Assembly: GCA_017592775.1 (NCBI GenBank) | Contig: JAGFNJ010000050.1 | Span: forward strand, 1-38,812 | Source of the DNA: Candidatus Accumulibacter conexus | GTDB lineage: Bacteria; Pseudomonadota; Gammaproteobacteria; Burkholderiales; Rhodocyclaceae | DNA: 38,812 bases | Direction: 5' to 3' | Shown here: positions 16,854 to 26,673 of the stretch, piece by piece | Layout of the letters: every line of letters starts with the position of its first letter | Position numbering within the stretch: the first letter of the stretch is position 1 | Notes under the pieces: model-generated | Database searches by the model: none | Told to the model about the DNA's origin: nothing | Seen by the model: the letters and a program-made list of their open reading frames with translations, nothing else | Made by a program: the position numbers and the translations under genes

Positions 16854-17043
16854 TCGCCGGCGGCTCCTGTGGTCAGCGCCGCGGCCGCGCGTCGGCGGGA
16901 GAGGTCGATGGCGCAGTCCATCTCCTGCGGGATCAACTGCTGGGTGTCGCGCGCCTGGCCGCCGAAAGTCGGATCCACAAGGCAGAGCGTCACACGCTCC
17001 TGGATTCCTGCTGCAGTTGCTCGCGCATCGCCGCGCCAAGGCG

Positions 17044-17069
17044 AAAAAAAGCACCGCCGTGGCGGTGCT
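17044..17069 (-). terminator. Rho-independent terminator of enolase gene
   Basis: On the minus strand a 9-bp perfect stem (AGCACCGCC/GGCGGTGCT, 2-nt loop) is followed by seven T residues. It lies 26 nt after the enolase stop. Confidence 0.88.
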
Positions 17070-17095
17070 CTTGACTTCTTTCGTCCGGGATCCGT

Positions 17096-18567
<1,472 letters not shown>

Positions 18568-18892
18568 TGCTTGTATCGGGGAAAATCTCGCTTGTTTTCA
18601 GACGCGGCCTGCCAACGAGTGTCGCCGGTCGTCGTCATCTGGACCCGTGCGAATGCTCCGGTGCCGGACGAGGAAGCGGGTGTTGTCAGTGTGGCGGGAA
18701 GTGGGTGGCAAGCCGGCGAGCCTGAGCCTCTCTCGCCGTGCGACGGCCCGGAGTGGCTTGGCGGTCGTTGGTCGACGGAGCCTGTCAGGGTCAGGATCCT
18801 GCGCATCGGGCCGGCGTCGCCGGTCCCGCGGTCCCGCCGGTCAGCGCTGGCGGCGCCCGCATCGCGCGGGACGCCGCCAGCGGGTCGGGTGA
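18568..18892. other. Intergenic stretch, nothing recognised
   Basis: About 325 nt between the enolase promoter and the end of the hsp20 gene. Open frames here are short and have no protein-like pattern. GC-rich inverted segments near 18830-18890 (GCGCCCGCATCGCGCGGGACGC) could form part of a minus-strand hsp20 terminator, but no T run is present. Confidence 0.4.
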
Positions 18893-19267
18893 CTAGGCGA
18901 TCCTGATCTCAACCTTGCGCGGTTGCGCGTGCTCGGCTTTCGGGATCGACAGCTTGAGCACACCCTGGTTGAACTCGGCCGCGACCTTGCCGGCGTCGAG
19001 TTCCTTCGACAGTGTGAAGACACGCCGGTAACGCGGCAGGCTGACCTCGGCATGGCTGGCCTCCATGCCGCCAGGCATTTCGAGGTCGATTTCACCTTCG
19101 ATGGTCAGCGTGTCGGCCTCGATCTGCAGGTGCAGCTTGTCCTTCGTAACGCCGGGAAGATCGGCATAGAGGGTGATTCCCGAAGCGTCCTCGATGACGT
19201 CCACCGGCGGCAGCAACGCGGCTTCGTCGGCGACGGACTGCTTCTTGACGGGAGCGGTGTCTGACAT
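18893..19267 (-). CDS. Hsp20 / alpha-crystallin small heat-shock protein (second of pair)
   Basis: The 124-aa ATP-independent holdase carries the alpha-crystallin domain: PVDVIEDASGITLYADLPGV, then SLPRYRRVFTLSKELDAGK and AEFNQGVLKLSIPKAE. A short N-terminal arm (VKKQSVADEA) precedes the domain. The C-terminal IXI-type tail is VEIRIA. RBS GGAGG stands 9 nt before ATG 19267. It follows the other hsp20 by 12 nt, so they form one operon, probably heat-induced together with the divergent cbpA. Confidence 0.92.
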   Translation of the reverse strand: MSDTAPVKKQSVADEAALLPPVDVIEDASGITLYADLPGVTKDKLHLQIEADTLTIEGEIDLEMPGGMEASHAEVSLPRYRRVFTLSKELDAGKVAAEFNQGVLKLSIPKAEHAQPRKVEIRIA

Positions 19268-19279
19268 GTTCGATCCTCC

Positions 19280-19714
19280 TTACTGAATGGTGATGCGGCG
19301 AGGCTGCGCCGACTGCTTGCGGGCGATGCTGATGCGCAGGACGCCGTCGCGGTACCTGGCGTCTACGGCATTGGCGTCGACGTCGTCGGGCAGCGTCACG
19401 ACGCGCCGGAAGCGACCGGCAAAACGCTCGTCGATGTGCACCGTGGCAGCCTCGGCGGCCACGGGCAGCTTGCGTTCGCCGGCGACGGTGAGCACGCCCT
19501 TCTCGATCTGCACCTCGAGCGTCGCCGGGTCGATGCCGGGGGCGAAGGCGTAGATCTCGACGGATTGCGGAGTGCCGCCGACGTTCATCGCCGGGAAACC
19601 GCCGCGGGCAATGCCGCGGATACTCGGCGAGAAATGGAAGGTCTGCTGCAGTTCACGTTGCAGCCGGTCCAGCTCGGACAGGACGTCACGCGGGAAAAGG
19701 GAGCGATAGATCAT
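19280..19714 (-). CDS. Hsp20 / alpha-crystallin small heat-shock protein (first of pair)
   Basis: The 144-aa product has a longer N-terminal arm (MIYRSLFPRDVLSELDRLQ). Its alpha-crystallin domain runs from about residue 40: FAPGIDPATLEVQIEKGVLTVAGERK, then ERFAGRFRRVVTLPDDVD and ARYRDGVLRISIARK. It ends RRITIQ with an IXI-like motif for oligomer contacts. ATG 19714 has a clear GGAGG RBS; the longer frame from 19768 adds an unlikely basic leader. Pairs of unlike Hsp20 proteins often co-assemble. It is divergent from cbpA. Confidence 0.92.
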   Translation of the reverse strand: MIYRSLFPRDVLSELDRLQRELQQTFHFSPSIRGIARGGFPAMNVGGTPQSVEIYAFAPGIDPATLEVQIEKGVLTVAGERKLPVAAEAATVHIDERFAGRFRRVVTLPDDVDANAVDARYRDGVLRISIARKQSAQPRRITIQ

Positions 19715-19783
19715 CTTGAATCCTCCATCGGTTGGTCGGGAGCGCCGGAAGTGGCGCTTGCTGTTCAACGTGGGGGCGGCGGC

Positions 19784-19807
19784 GGAAACTTCAATATCTT
19801 GATTTCC
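19784..19807. promoter_or_regulatory. Palindromic site in hsp20/cbpA divergent region
   Basis: An imperfect palindrome has outer arms GGAAA/TTTCC and inner arms TCAA/TTGA around TATC. It lies between the divergent hsp20 and cbpA genes and overlaps the -35 of the proposed cbpA promoter, as expected of an operator for a shared heat-shock regulator. It does not match CIRCE. Confidence 0.35.
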
Positions 19808-19827
19808 GCGGCAATGGGGACTATTTA
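19799..19827 (+). promoter_or_regulatory. Probable promoter of cbpA
   Basis: TTGATT (19799-19804), a 17-nt spacer and TATTTA (19822-19827) stand about 43 nt before the cbpA ATG, in an AT-rich island. Confidence 0.45.
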
Positions 19828-19869
19828 TTGAGGAGCGGCCCTTGCCGCTGGTCCAGCCGAGGATGGTGC

Positions 19870-20832
19870 ATGGAATTCAAGGACTACTACCAGATTCTGG
19901 GCGTGCCGCGCGACGCGACGGCCGATGACATCAAGAAGGCTTTCCGCAAGCTGGCGCGCCGGTATCATCCGGACGTCTCGAAGGAGGCGGATGCCGAGGC
20001 ACGCATGAAGGAACTGAACGAGGCCAACGCGGTGCTCTCCGATCCCGAGAAGCGGGCTGCTTACGATCAGTTGGGCCGTGGCTACCAGCCGGGGCAGGAG
20101 TTTCGACCGCCGCCCGACTGGGATGCCGGCTTCGAGTTTTCCGGCCGCGGCTTCTCGCCCGGCGAGGCGGCGGACTTCTCGGATTTCTTCGCCGAACTGT
20201 TCGGCGGCATGGGTTCGCGGCCTGGATTCGGCGGCGCACCGCGGGGGCGTTTCGAGGCGCGCGGCGAGGATCATCACGCCAAGGTGCTGCTCGACATCGA
20301 GGACGCGTTCACCGGTGCCACACGCCAGATCAGCCTGCGCGCGCCGCGCAGCGACGCGCAGGGGCGGCTGACGCTGGTTGAACGGACGCTGAACGTGAAG
20401 ATCCCGCAGGGCGTGCACGCCGGCCAGGTGATCCGCCTGGCCGGCCAAGGCGGGCCGGGGGTCGGTGGTGCTGCCGCCGGCGACCTGCTGCTCGAGGTTC
20501 AGTTCCGGCCGCATCCGCGTCTGCGCGCGCATGGCCGCGACCTCCACCTGGCGCTGCCGGTGGCACCGTGGGAAGCTGCGCTGGGTGCAGTCGTCAGTGT
20601 CGAGCTGCCGGGCGGCAGCGTCAGGCTGCGGATTCCGGAGGGGGCGCAGAGCGGCCGCCAGTTGCGCGTGCGCGGCAAGGGAATTCCGGCGGCGCAGACC
20701 GGATCCGCTGGCGACCTGCTGCTCGATATCCAGGTCGTCCTGCCGCCGGCAAACACGCCGCAGGCGCGGCAGTTCTACGAACGAATGGCGCGCGAACTGG
20801 CCTTCGACCCGCGCCAGCAGGGGAGGGTGTGA
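19870..20832 (+). CDS. cbpA: DnaJ-like co-chaperone CbpA
   Basis: The 320-aa protein has an N-terminal J domain (MEFKDYYQILGVPRDATADDIKKAF with the HPD motif in RRYHPDVSKE). A Gly/Phe-rich linker follows (about residues 75-135), then two C-terminal beta-sandwich substrate domains and the dimer region (FYERMARELAF). The zinc-finger domain of true DnaJ is absent, which defines CbpA. It stimulates DnaK ATPase and also binds curved DNA in E. coli. ATG 19870 begins the J domain at the usual place. cbpM follows after 3 nt. Confidence 0.92.
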   Translation: MEFKDYYQILGVPRDATADDIKKAFRKLARRYHPDVSKEADAEARMKELNEANAVLSDPEKRAAYDQLGRGYQPGQEFRPPPDWDAGFEFSGRGFSPGEAADFSDFFAELFGGMGSRPGFGGAPRGRFEARGEDHHAKVLLDIEDAFTGATRQISLRAPRSDAQGRLTLVERTLNVKIPQGVHAGQVIRLAGQGGPGVGGAAAGDLLLEVQFRPHPRLRAHGRDLHLALPVAPWEAALGAVVSVELPGGSVRLRIPEGAQSGRQLRVRGKGIPAAQTGSAGDLLLDIQVVLPPANTPQARQFYERMARELAFDPRQQGRV

Positions 20833-20835
20833 GCC

Positions 20836-21144
20836 ATGCGTGAAGACGAAATCCTCGTCGGCAGCCTGATGGAGAACAGCTGGCTGACGCTCGAGCAGGT
20901 GGCCGCCGCCTGCACCGTCGACCCGCAGTGGCTGCTGCGCCACATCGAAGAGGGCCTGTTTCCGCACGCGGAGAGTGTTGCCGGCGTCTGGTGCTTCTCG
21001 AGCACCAGTCTGCGGCGCGCACGGCGCATGCGGCAGCTCGAGCGGGACTTCGATGCCGTCCCCGAACTCGCGGCGCTGATGGCCGACTTGCTCGAGGAAC
21101 TGGACGAGTTGCGTGGGCGCGTCGCTGCCGGGGCGGCGCGCTGA
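20836..21144 (+). CDS. cbpM: Chaperone modulator CbpM
   Basis: The 102-aa MerR-like helical protein binds the J domain of CbpA and inhibits it. It has a winged-helix-type start (SWLTLEQVAAACTVDPQWLLRHIEEGLFPH), then a SLRRARRMRQLERDFD helix and a C-terminal dimer helix (LMADLLEELDELRGRV). Position immediately after cbpA (3-nt gap) is the standard arrangement. Confidence 0.88.
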   Translation: MREDEILVGSLMENSWLTLEQVAAACTVDPQWLLRHIEEGLFPHAESVAGVWCFSSTSLRRARRMRQLERDFDAVPELAALMADLLEELDELRGRVAAGAAR

Positions 21145-21216
21145 GCGCCAGGTGCAGCCACAGCCGGCAGCCGCCACGCCACCGAGCCGGGGTTGCCCCG
21201 GGGCGCACTGAGAACG

Positions 21217-21942
21217 ATGCCCACCGCGAACCGCTTGCCGCTCCGCCTGCTGTCATGGGCGCTCGCCTGCCTGCTGCTGCTTGTCGCCTGGCGCAGTCTG
21301 CCGCTGATCGAGGACTGGCTGGCGCCGAAGCAGGTGGCACCCCGTACCGTCAGCGCGCGTGGCGACCTGGCGGCGGACGAGAAGGCGATCATCGAGCTGT
21401 TCGAGAATGCGCGCGATTCGGTCGTCTACATCACGACCAGCAGACAGGTGCGCGACCTGTGGACACGCAACGTGTTCACCGTTCCGCGCGGCACCGGTTC
21501 GGGCTTCATCTGGGACGACGCAGGTCATGTGATCACCAACTTCCATGTCATCGAGGGCGCCAGCGAAGCTGCGGTGAAACTGTCCGACGGCCGCAGCTAT
21601 CGGGCGGTCCTGGTCGGTGCCTCGCCGGCGCACGGCATCGAGATCGACGAGAGTCTCAACCAGCGCCTGCAGCGCGCACTGGGTGTCACCGGGGTGGTCA
21701 TCCTGCGCGTCGTTCCGGGATCGGCTGCAGCAGCGGCAGGTTTGCGCGGCGCGACGCTGGCTGCCGATGGCAGCATCGTCGCCGGCGACGTCGTGATGGC
21801 AGTCGACGGCAAGCCGGTGGAGACGGTCGGCAGGCTGCTGGCGCGTCTCGACGACCACCGCGTTGGCGAAACGGTCCGGCTCGGCGTCCTGCGGCAAGGT
21901 CGCAGCATCGAAGTGGCGGTGGTGCTCGAGCCGGGGGTGTGA
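21217..21942 (+). CDS. Trypsin-like/PDZ protease homologue lacking the catalytic Asp-Ser core
   Basis: The 241-aa product resembles periplasmic HtrA/DegP-like S1C proteases. There is an N-terminal membrane segment (residues about 10-27) and a start of the protease domain (RDSVVYITTS, GTGSGFIWDDAGHVITNFHVIEGA) with the catalytic His110. At residue 139 the sequence jumps from VLVGASPAH to GIEIDESLNQRL, which in relatives begins the segment leading into the PDZ domain. The roughly 110 residues that carry the catalytic Asp and the GNSGGP Ser motif are missing, in frame. The PDZ part is complete (GVVILRVVPGSAAAAAGLRGA to the end). As read it cannot be an active protease; it is either a recent in-frame deletion or an assembly error. 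Confidence 0.7.
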   Translation: MPTANRLPLRLLSWALACLLLLVAWRSLPLIEDWLAPKQVAPRTVSARGDLAADEKAIIELFENARDSVVYITTSRQVRDLWTRNVFTVPRGTGSGFIWDDAGHVITNFHVIEGASEAAVKLSDGRSYRAVLVGASPAHGIEIDESLNQRLQRALGVTGVVILRVVPGSAAAAAGLRGATLAADGSIVAGDVVMAVDGKPVETVGRLLARLDDHRVGETVRLGVLRQGRSIEVAVVLEPGV

Positions 21943-22103
21943 GGATTGCGCCCAGGCGTGGGGTGGGCGCGGCGTGCCCTAAGCATGTTTTAAGGAAGCC
22001 GCCGTACAGTCGCATCCGTGCTTGCAGTGGCTGTCCGCGACACGGGCAGCACGGTGAGCCGCGATTCCTCCTCCATCTTCAACCTGACCGAGAGACCCAT
22101 CGA

Positions 22104-22433
22104 ATGAACAAGCCTGCCGCATACTGCTCCGCCGCCCTCCTGATCCTTGCTGCCAGCTTCAGTGGCAGCACGCTCGCTGCCGACAGCAAGCCCGCAGCCG
22201 GCGCTGCTGCACCGGCCGCGCCGGCGGCTGCTGCGCCGGCACGTGAAATCACCAAGGAGCAGGCCGTCGAGATGGCCCTCAAGGCGCATCCGGGCGAAGT
22301 CACCAAGGCCTACCAGGACAGCAAGAAGGGCAAGCAGACCTGGGAAGTGAAGATCAACGGCACCGACGGCAAGAAGTGGGAAGTGCACTACGAAATCAAG
22401 ACCGGTGCGCTGGTCTCCGAGGAAAGCAAGTAA
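22104..22433 (+). CDS. Secreted PepSY-domain protein
   Basis: The 109-aa product has a Sec signal peptide (MNKPAAYCSAALLILAASF, cleavage probably after STLAA) and a Pro/Ala-rich linker. One PepSY unit follows (REITKEQAVEMALKAHPGEVTKAYQDSK, then WEVKINGTDGKKWEVHYEIKTGALV). PepSY domains are found in peptidase propeptides and in small periplasmic proteins beside cytochrome b561 or two-component genes. Here a cytochrome b561 gene follows after a terminator, matching that context. Confidence 0.88.
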   Translation: MNKPAAYCSAALLILAASFSGSTLAADSKPAAGAAAPAAPAAAAPAREITKEQAVEMALKAHPGEVTKAYQDSKKGKQTWEVKINGTDGKKWEVHYEIKTGALVSEESK

Positions 22434-22467
22434 CTCCCGCTCTGCCTGCCGCCTGATGCAGGCGCCG

Positions 22468-22503
22468 GCTTCCCTGTCCGCCCGCGGGCAGGGAAGCTTT
22501 TTT
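22468..22503 (+). terminator. Rho-independent terminator after PepSY gene
   Basis: A 9-bp stem GCTTCCCTG/CAGGGAAGC encloses a loop containing CCCGCGGG and is followed by six T. The T run directly abuts the GGAGG ribosome binding site of the cytochrome gene, so read-through would be needed for co-expression. Confidence 0.85.
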
Positions 22504-22514
22504 GGAGGATGCCC

Positions 22515-23126
22515 ATGGCTGCCACCGATGCCGACAGTGTTCCCGTATGGGATCCGCTGTTGCGTCTCTTCCACTGGACCCTGCTGTTCTGCTTCTGTCT
22601 CGCCTGGTTCTCCGAGGGCGAGTGCTTCGAATCGCTCGCCGACCGCTTTGACGGCGAGCTGATGCAACTGCTGCATGCCTGGGCTGGCTACACCATCGCC
22701 GGCCTGCTGCTGTGGCGGCTGCTGTGGGGCTTCGTCGGGCCACGTCACGCGCGCTTCGGCGATTTCGTCTTCGGTCCGCGCGTCGTCCTCGCCTATCTGC
22801 GCGATGTGCTGACGCTGCGCGCACGGCGCCACCTCGGCCACAATCCTGCCGGCGGCGCGATGATCGTCGGCCTGCTGCTCGGCCTGCTGGCGACCGTCGT
22901 CAGCGGCCTCGCACTCTATGCTGCCGACAAGGGACTGGGACCGCTGGCGGCATTTTTCGTCGACAGCAGCGAGGCGCTGATCGACGGCATCAAGGAGACG
23001 CACGAAGTCGCCACCGATGTGACGTTGCTGCTGATCGCCGGCCATCTTCTTGGCGTCGTCTGGGAGAGCCTGCTGCACCGCGAGAACCTGGTGCGGGCGA
23101 TGATCACCGGTCGCAAGCGCGCCTGA
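22515..23126 (+). CDS. Cytochrome b561-type di-haem membrane protein
   Basis: The 203-aa product has four TM helices. Candidate haem ligands are spread as in the family: RLFHWTLL (TM1), LLHAWAGY (TM2), and THEVATDV plus AGHLLGVVWES (TM4). Conserved WDPLLRLFHW and RLLWGFVGPRHARF confirm the cytochrome b/b6-like family. It moves electrons across or within the inner membrane, probably to a periplasmic partner. ATG 22515 is chosen over 22509 because the GGAGG site is too close to the latter. The PepSY gene upstream is its usual neighbour. Confidence 0.9.
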   Translation: MAATDADSVPVWDPLLRLFHWTLLFCFCLAWFSEGECFESLADRFDGELMQLLHAWAGYTIAGLLLWRLLWGFVGPRHARFGDFVFGPRVVLAYLRDVLTLRARRHLGHNPAGGAMIVGLLLGLLATVVSGLALYAADKGLGPLAAFFVDSSEALIDGIKETHEVATDVTLLLIAGHLLGVVWESLLHRENLVRAMITGRKRA

Positions 23127-23192
23127 AGCGATCTCTGCGGGCGGACGCGGCGCCGGGCGCGCAGCCGCCTGCCGGTGGCTCGCCAGCGGCGA

Positions 23193-23222
23193 TTGACTTC
23201 GTTCACCCGATGCGAGGATACT
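23193..23222 (+). promoter_or_regulatory. Sigma-70 promoter before hydrolase-ligase-SDR operon
   Basis: TTGACT (23193-23198), an 18-nt spacer and GATACT (23217-23222) lie 42 nt upstream of the first start codon of the hydrolase gene. Confidence 0.55.
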
Positions 23223-23263
23223 CTCGTCAGCGAAGCTGGCTTTCTCAACGACGTCGGGGTGCA

Positions 23264-24199
23264 ATGATGGCAATACTCAAGGAATTCGGCGAACTGCTGG
23301 TGAGTTCGCGGCCCGGGCAGGCGGCCGGGGTCGTCAACGAGATGCGTGAGGGAACGGTGCAGTGCCTCGGTCCGCACGGTCTGCACCGCATGGCCTACAG
23401 CGAATGGGGCGATGCCGCCAATCCGCGTGTCCTCATCTGCGTCCATGGACTGACCCGCAACGGCCGCGATTTCGACGTCCTGGCGAACGCGCTGGCCAGC
23501 GACTACCGGGTCGTCTGTCCCGACATCGTCGGCCGCGGCCGCAGCGATCGCCTGCCCTTTGCCGACGACTATGCGCTGCCGGTGTACGCCAACGACGTCA
23601 TGACACTGATCGCCCGCCTCGGCGTCGATACGGTGCACTGGCTCGGAACCTCGATGGGCGGTTTGATCGGCATGTTCCTGTCGAGCCTGCCGGGGTCGCC
23701 GATCAGGCGCATGGTGCTCAACGACGTTGGTCCGGTGATCGCCATGGATGCCCTGCAGCGGATTGGCGAGTACCTCGGCAAGGCGCCCGATTTTCCCGAC
23801 CTCGCCGCGGCCGAAGCCTACGTGCGCGTCGTCTGTGCGCCCTTCGGCAACCTCACGGATGCGCAGTGGCGTTACATGGCGGTCGTCGGAACGCGGCGCA
23901 AGGCTGACGGCAGCCTCGAGATGAACTACGATCGGGCGATCGCACAGCCTTACCAGAAGGCCTATCTCGAGGCGAAGGACATCAACCTGTGGCCGCTGTA
24001 CGACGCCATCGGCTGTCCGACCATGGTCCTGCGCGGCGCGCAGTCGGACATCCTGCTGCACGACACAGCCGCCGAGATGACGACGCGCGGGCCGCGGGCC
24101 GAGTTGGTCGAGGTCGCCGGCGTCGGGCACGCGCCGATGTTCCTCGACGAGCTGCAGGTGCGGATCGTCCAGGACTTCCTGCTCGCCGGGCAGGGCTGA
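23264..24199 (+). CDS. Alpha/beta hydrolase
   Basis: The 311-aa hydrolase has oxyanion-side HGLTRNGRDFD (about residue 63), the nucleophile elbow GTSMGG, and a C-terminal GVGHAPMF with the catalytic His; the acid is likely in the GAQSDILL region. ATG 23264 (followed by a second ATG) has a GGGGTG site. Met27 at 23342 (MREGTVQCLGPHGLHRM) is an alternative that begins exactly at the domain and may be the real start. Substrate unknown. It is 43 nt before an acyl-CoA synthetase-like gene, suggesting ester or acyl metabolism. Confidence 0.82.
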   Translation: MMAILKEFGELLVSSRPGQAAGVVNEMREGTVQCLGPHGLHRMAYSEWGDAANPRVLICVHGLTRNGRDFDVLANALASDYRVVCPDIVGRGRSDRLPFADDYALPVYANDVMTLIARLGVDTVHWLGTSMGGLIGMFLSSLPGSPIRRMVLNDVGPVIAMDALQRIGEYLGKAPDFPDLAAAEAYVRVVCAPFGNLTDAQWRYMAVVGTRRKADGSLEMNYDRAIAQPYQKAYLEAKDINLWPLYDAIGCPTMVLRGAQSDILLHDTAAEMTTRGPRAELVEVAGVGHAPMFLDELQVRIVQDFLLAGQG

Positions 24200-24242
24200 G
24201 CGACCAGCCGCGCGCAGCCGAGCGCTGCGCGTCTTGCCGACG

Positions 24243-25790
24243 ATGAACCTGGCGCATCTGCTGGCGCGCACCGCCCGGGTCTTCCCCGAGCGGCCGGCGC
24301 TGCTGGTCGGCGCGCGCGCCATCTGTTCCTATTCGCGGCTGGCGCGACGGGTGGCGACGATCGCCGGCGGCCTGCGCGGCAGGCTCGGCCTGCAGGCCGG
24401 CGAGCGCGTCGCGCTGCTGCTGGGCAACTGCCCACAATACCTCGAACTCCTCTACGCCATCTGGCATGCCGGCCTGGTTGCCGTGCCGATCAACGGCAAG
24501 CTGCACGCGCGCGAAGTCGCCTTCATCCTCGAGGATTCCCTGGCATCGCTGCTCTTCGTCGGCGGCGGCGACGCCGCGCCATCGCCGGCAGCAGCGGCGA
24601 TGTGGAGCGCATGCATGCCGCGGTTGCGGATCATCGCCGTCGAGGATGGCGATTACCGGCGCCTCGCTGCCGGCGAACCGCTTGCCGTCAGTGTCGCCGC
24701 GCCCGACGACATCGCCTGGCTGTTCTACACCTCGGGTACCACCGGCCGGCCGAAGGGGGTGATGCTCTCGCATCGCAACCTGCTGGCGATGACGCTTTCG
24801 TACTTCGCCGATGTCGACCAGGTTGAGCCGGCGGACAGCATCCTGTACGCGGCGCCGATGTCGCACGGCGCCGGCATGTACAACTTCGTCCACGTCCTCG
24901 TTGGCGCGCGACATGTCGTGCCGGAGTCGGGTGGCTTCGACGCGGCCGAGATCATCGAGCTGGCGCGCAGCCTGCGGCAGGTCTCGCTGTTCGCCGCGCC
25001 GACGATGGTCCGCCGTCTGGTTGACCAGGCGGCGGCGCAGGGTGGCGGAGGCGACGGCATCAAGACCATCGTCTACGGCGGCGGGCCGATGTACCTCGCC
25101 GACATCCAGCGCGCGCTGACGGTGCTCGGCAACCGGCTGGTGCAGATCTATGGCCAGGGCGAGAGCCCGATGACGATCACCGCACTGTCGCGCCAGCATC
25201 ACGCCGATCGCGGCCATCCGCGCCATCTCGATCGACTGGCTTCGGTCGGCGTCGCGCACAGTGTCGTCGAGGTGATCGTCGCCGACGCCGACGGCCGCTC
25301 GCTGCCGGCGGGCGAGATCGGCGAGATCTGGGTCCGCGGCGAGACCGTGATGCAGGGTTACTGGCACAATCCCGAGGCGACGGCGGCGACGCTGCGGGGT
25401 GGCTGGCTGCATACCGGCGATGTCGGCAGCCTCGACAGCGATGGTTTCCTGACCCTGCGCGATCGCAACAAGGATGTCATCATCAGCGGCGGCGCCAACA
25501 TCTACCCGCGCGAGGTCGAGGAGGTGCTGCTGCAGCACCCGGCGGTCGCCGAGGTGGCGGTGGTCGGGCGGCCGAACGCGGAGTGGGGAGAGGAGGTCGT
25601 TGCCTTCGTCGTCTGCCGGCCAGAGGCGTCAGCGCCGAGCGGGCAGCTCGACCGGCTTTGCCTGCAGTCGATTGCCCGTTTCAAGCGGCCGCGGGAGTAC
25701 TTTTTCGTTGCCGAACTGCCGAAGAACCACTACGGCAAGGTGCTGAAAACCGAGTTGCGGCGGCAATGCGCCGAGTCAGGGGAGAACTGA
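24243..25790 (+). CDS. AMP-dependent acyl-CoA synthetase/ligase (ANL superfamily)
   Basis: The 515-aa enzyme activates a carboxylic acid with ATP and probably CoA. The P-loop-like motif is FYTSGTTGRPKGVMLSH (about residue 163). Further motifs are YGQGESPM, the hinge/core WLHTGDVGSLDSDGFLTLRDRNKD, and the C-terminal adenylation Lys in PKNHYGKVLKTEL. Length is normal for medium or aryl acyl-CoA synthetases. ATG 24243 begins the typical MNLAHLLARTARVFPERPAL start. The SDR gene follows after 2 nt and the hydrolase precedes it, so the three probably act in one catabolic pathway whose substrate cannot be read from sequence. Confidence 0.88.
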   Translation: MNLAHLLARTARVFPERPALLVGARAICSYSRLARRVATIAGGLRGRLGLQAGERVALLLGNCPQYLELLYAIWHAGLVAVPINGKLHAREVAFILEDSLASLLFVGGGDAAPSPAAAAMWSACMPRLRIIAVEDGDYRRLAAGEPLAVSVAAPDDIAWLFYTSGTTGRPKGVMLSHRNLLAMTLSYFADVDQVEPADSILYAAPMSHGAGMYNFVHVLVGARHVVPESGGFDAAEIIELARSLRQVSLFAAPTMVRRLVDQAAAQGGGGDGIKTIVYGGGPMYLADIQRALTVLGNRLVQIYGQGESPMTITALSRQHHADRGHPRHLDRLASVGVAHSVVEVIVADADGRSLPAGEIGEIWVRGETVMQGYWHNPEATAATLRGGWLHTGDVGSLDSDGFLTLRDRNKDVIISGGANIYPREVEEVLLQHPAVAEVAVVGRPNAEWGEEVVAFVVCRPEASAPSGQLDRLCLQSIARFKRPREYFFVAELPKNHYGKVLKTELRRQCAESGEN

Positions 25791-25792
25791 GA

Positions 25793-26596
25793 GTGGGCGG
25801 ACGACTGCAGGACAAGGTGGCGATCATCACCGGCAGCGGCTCGGTGGGACCGGGTTGGGGCAATGGCAAGGCGATGTCGGTGCTCTTCGCCCGCGAGGGT
25901 GCACGCGTGGTGGGCGTCGATATCGACGCCGCAGCGGCGGCGGCAACGCAGGACATCATCGACGGTGAGGGCGGGCAGGCGATTCCGGTCGTTGCCGACG
26001 TGACCTCGGGGGCCGATGTCGAGCGGCTGGTGACGACCGCGCTGGCGGCCTACGGGCGGATCGACATCCTCGTGAACAACGTCGGCATCGCCGTCGTCGG
26101 GGGGCCGGCCGAGCTGGACGAGGCGGCCTGGGACCGGGTGATGTCGGTGAACATCAAGAGCACCTACCTCACCTGCCACCACGTGCTGCCGGTGATGATC
26201 CGGCAGCACGCCGGTGCGATCGTCAACAATGCATCGGTTGCGGTGCGCGGCTGGGCCGGCGTCAATTACGGCTTCTACGCGGCGAGCAAGGGGGCGATGG
26301 TGGCGATGACGCGCACGATGGCGATCCGCCATGCGCCGGACGGCATTCGTGCCAACTGCGTTCTGCCCGGCCTGATGAACACGCCGCTGGTGCATGCGGC
26401 GCTGACCCGGGTCTATGGCGAGGAAGGCGACATCGACAACCTGATTCGCCGGCGCGACGCGCAGTGTCCGCTGGGTCACATGGGCGACGCCTGGGATACC
26501 GCTTACGCGGCATTGTTTCTCGCCTCCGACGAGGCGAAGTACATCACCGCCACCGAACTGCTGGTCGATGGCGGCCTGTCGGCACGCTTCGCCTGA
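25793..26596 (+). CDS. Short-chain dehydrogenase/reductase (SDR)
   Basis: The 267-aa classical SDR has a cofactor-binding Gly-rich stretch TGSGSVGPGWGNGKA, NNVG (about residue 97), the catalytic Ser (NNASVAVRGW) and YxxxK (YAASKGA). It ends with the usual LFLASDEAKYITATELLVDGG. The GTG start at 25793 has a GGGGAG site and lies 2 nt after the ligase stop, so it is co-translated. The glycine motif with an insertion is unusual but occurs in some SDRs. Probably a hydroxyacyl or alcohol oxidation step of the same pathway. Confidence 0.88.
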   Translation: MGGRLQDKVAIITGSGSVGPGWGNGKAMSVLFAREGARVVGVDIDAAAAAATQDIIDGEGGQAIPVVADVTSGADVERLVTTALAAYGRIDILVNNVGIAVVGGPAELDEAAWDRVMSVNIKSTYLTCHHVLPVMIRQHAGAIVNNASVAVRGWAGVNYGFYAASKGAMVAMTRTMAIRHAPDGIRANCVLPGLMNTPLVHAALTRVYGEEGDIDNLIRRRDAQCPLGHMGDAWDTAYAALFLASDEAKYITATELLVDGGLSARFA

Positions 26597-26673
26597 AGGG
26601 CTGTCAGCGCGCCGGTGACCGGAATCCGCGGCGGCACGTCAGGCTGCGCCCGCCCTGCCCAACTGTCGGGCGA

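Noticed and set aside
19812-19819. CCCCATTG on the minus strand as a sigma-32 -10 for hsp20
   Set aside because: It resembles the -10 consensus, but no CTTGAA-like -35 lies at the right distance upstream.
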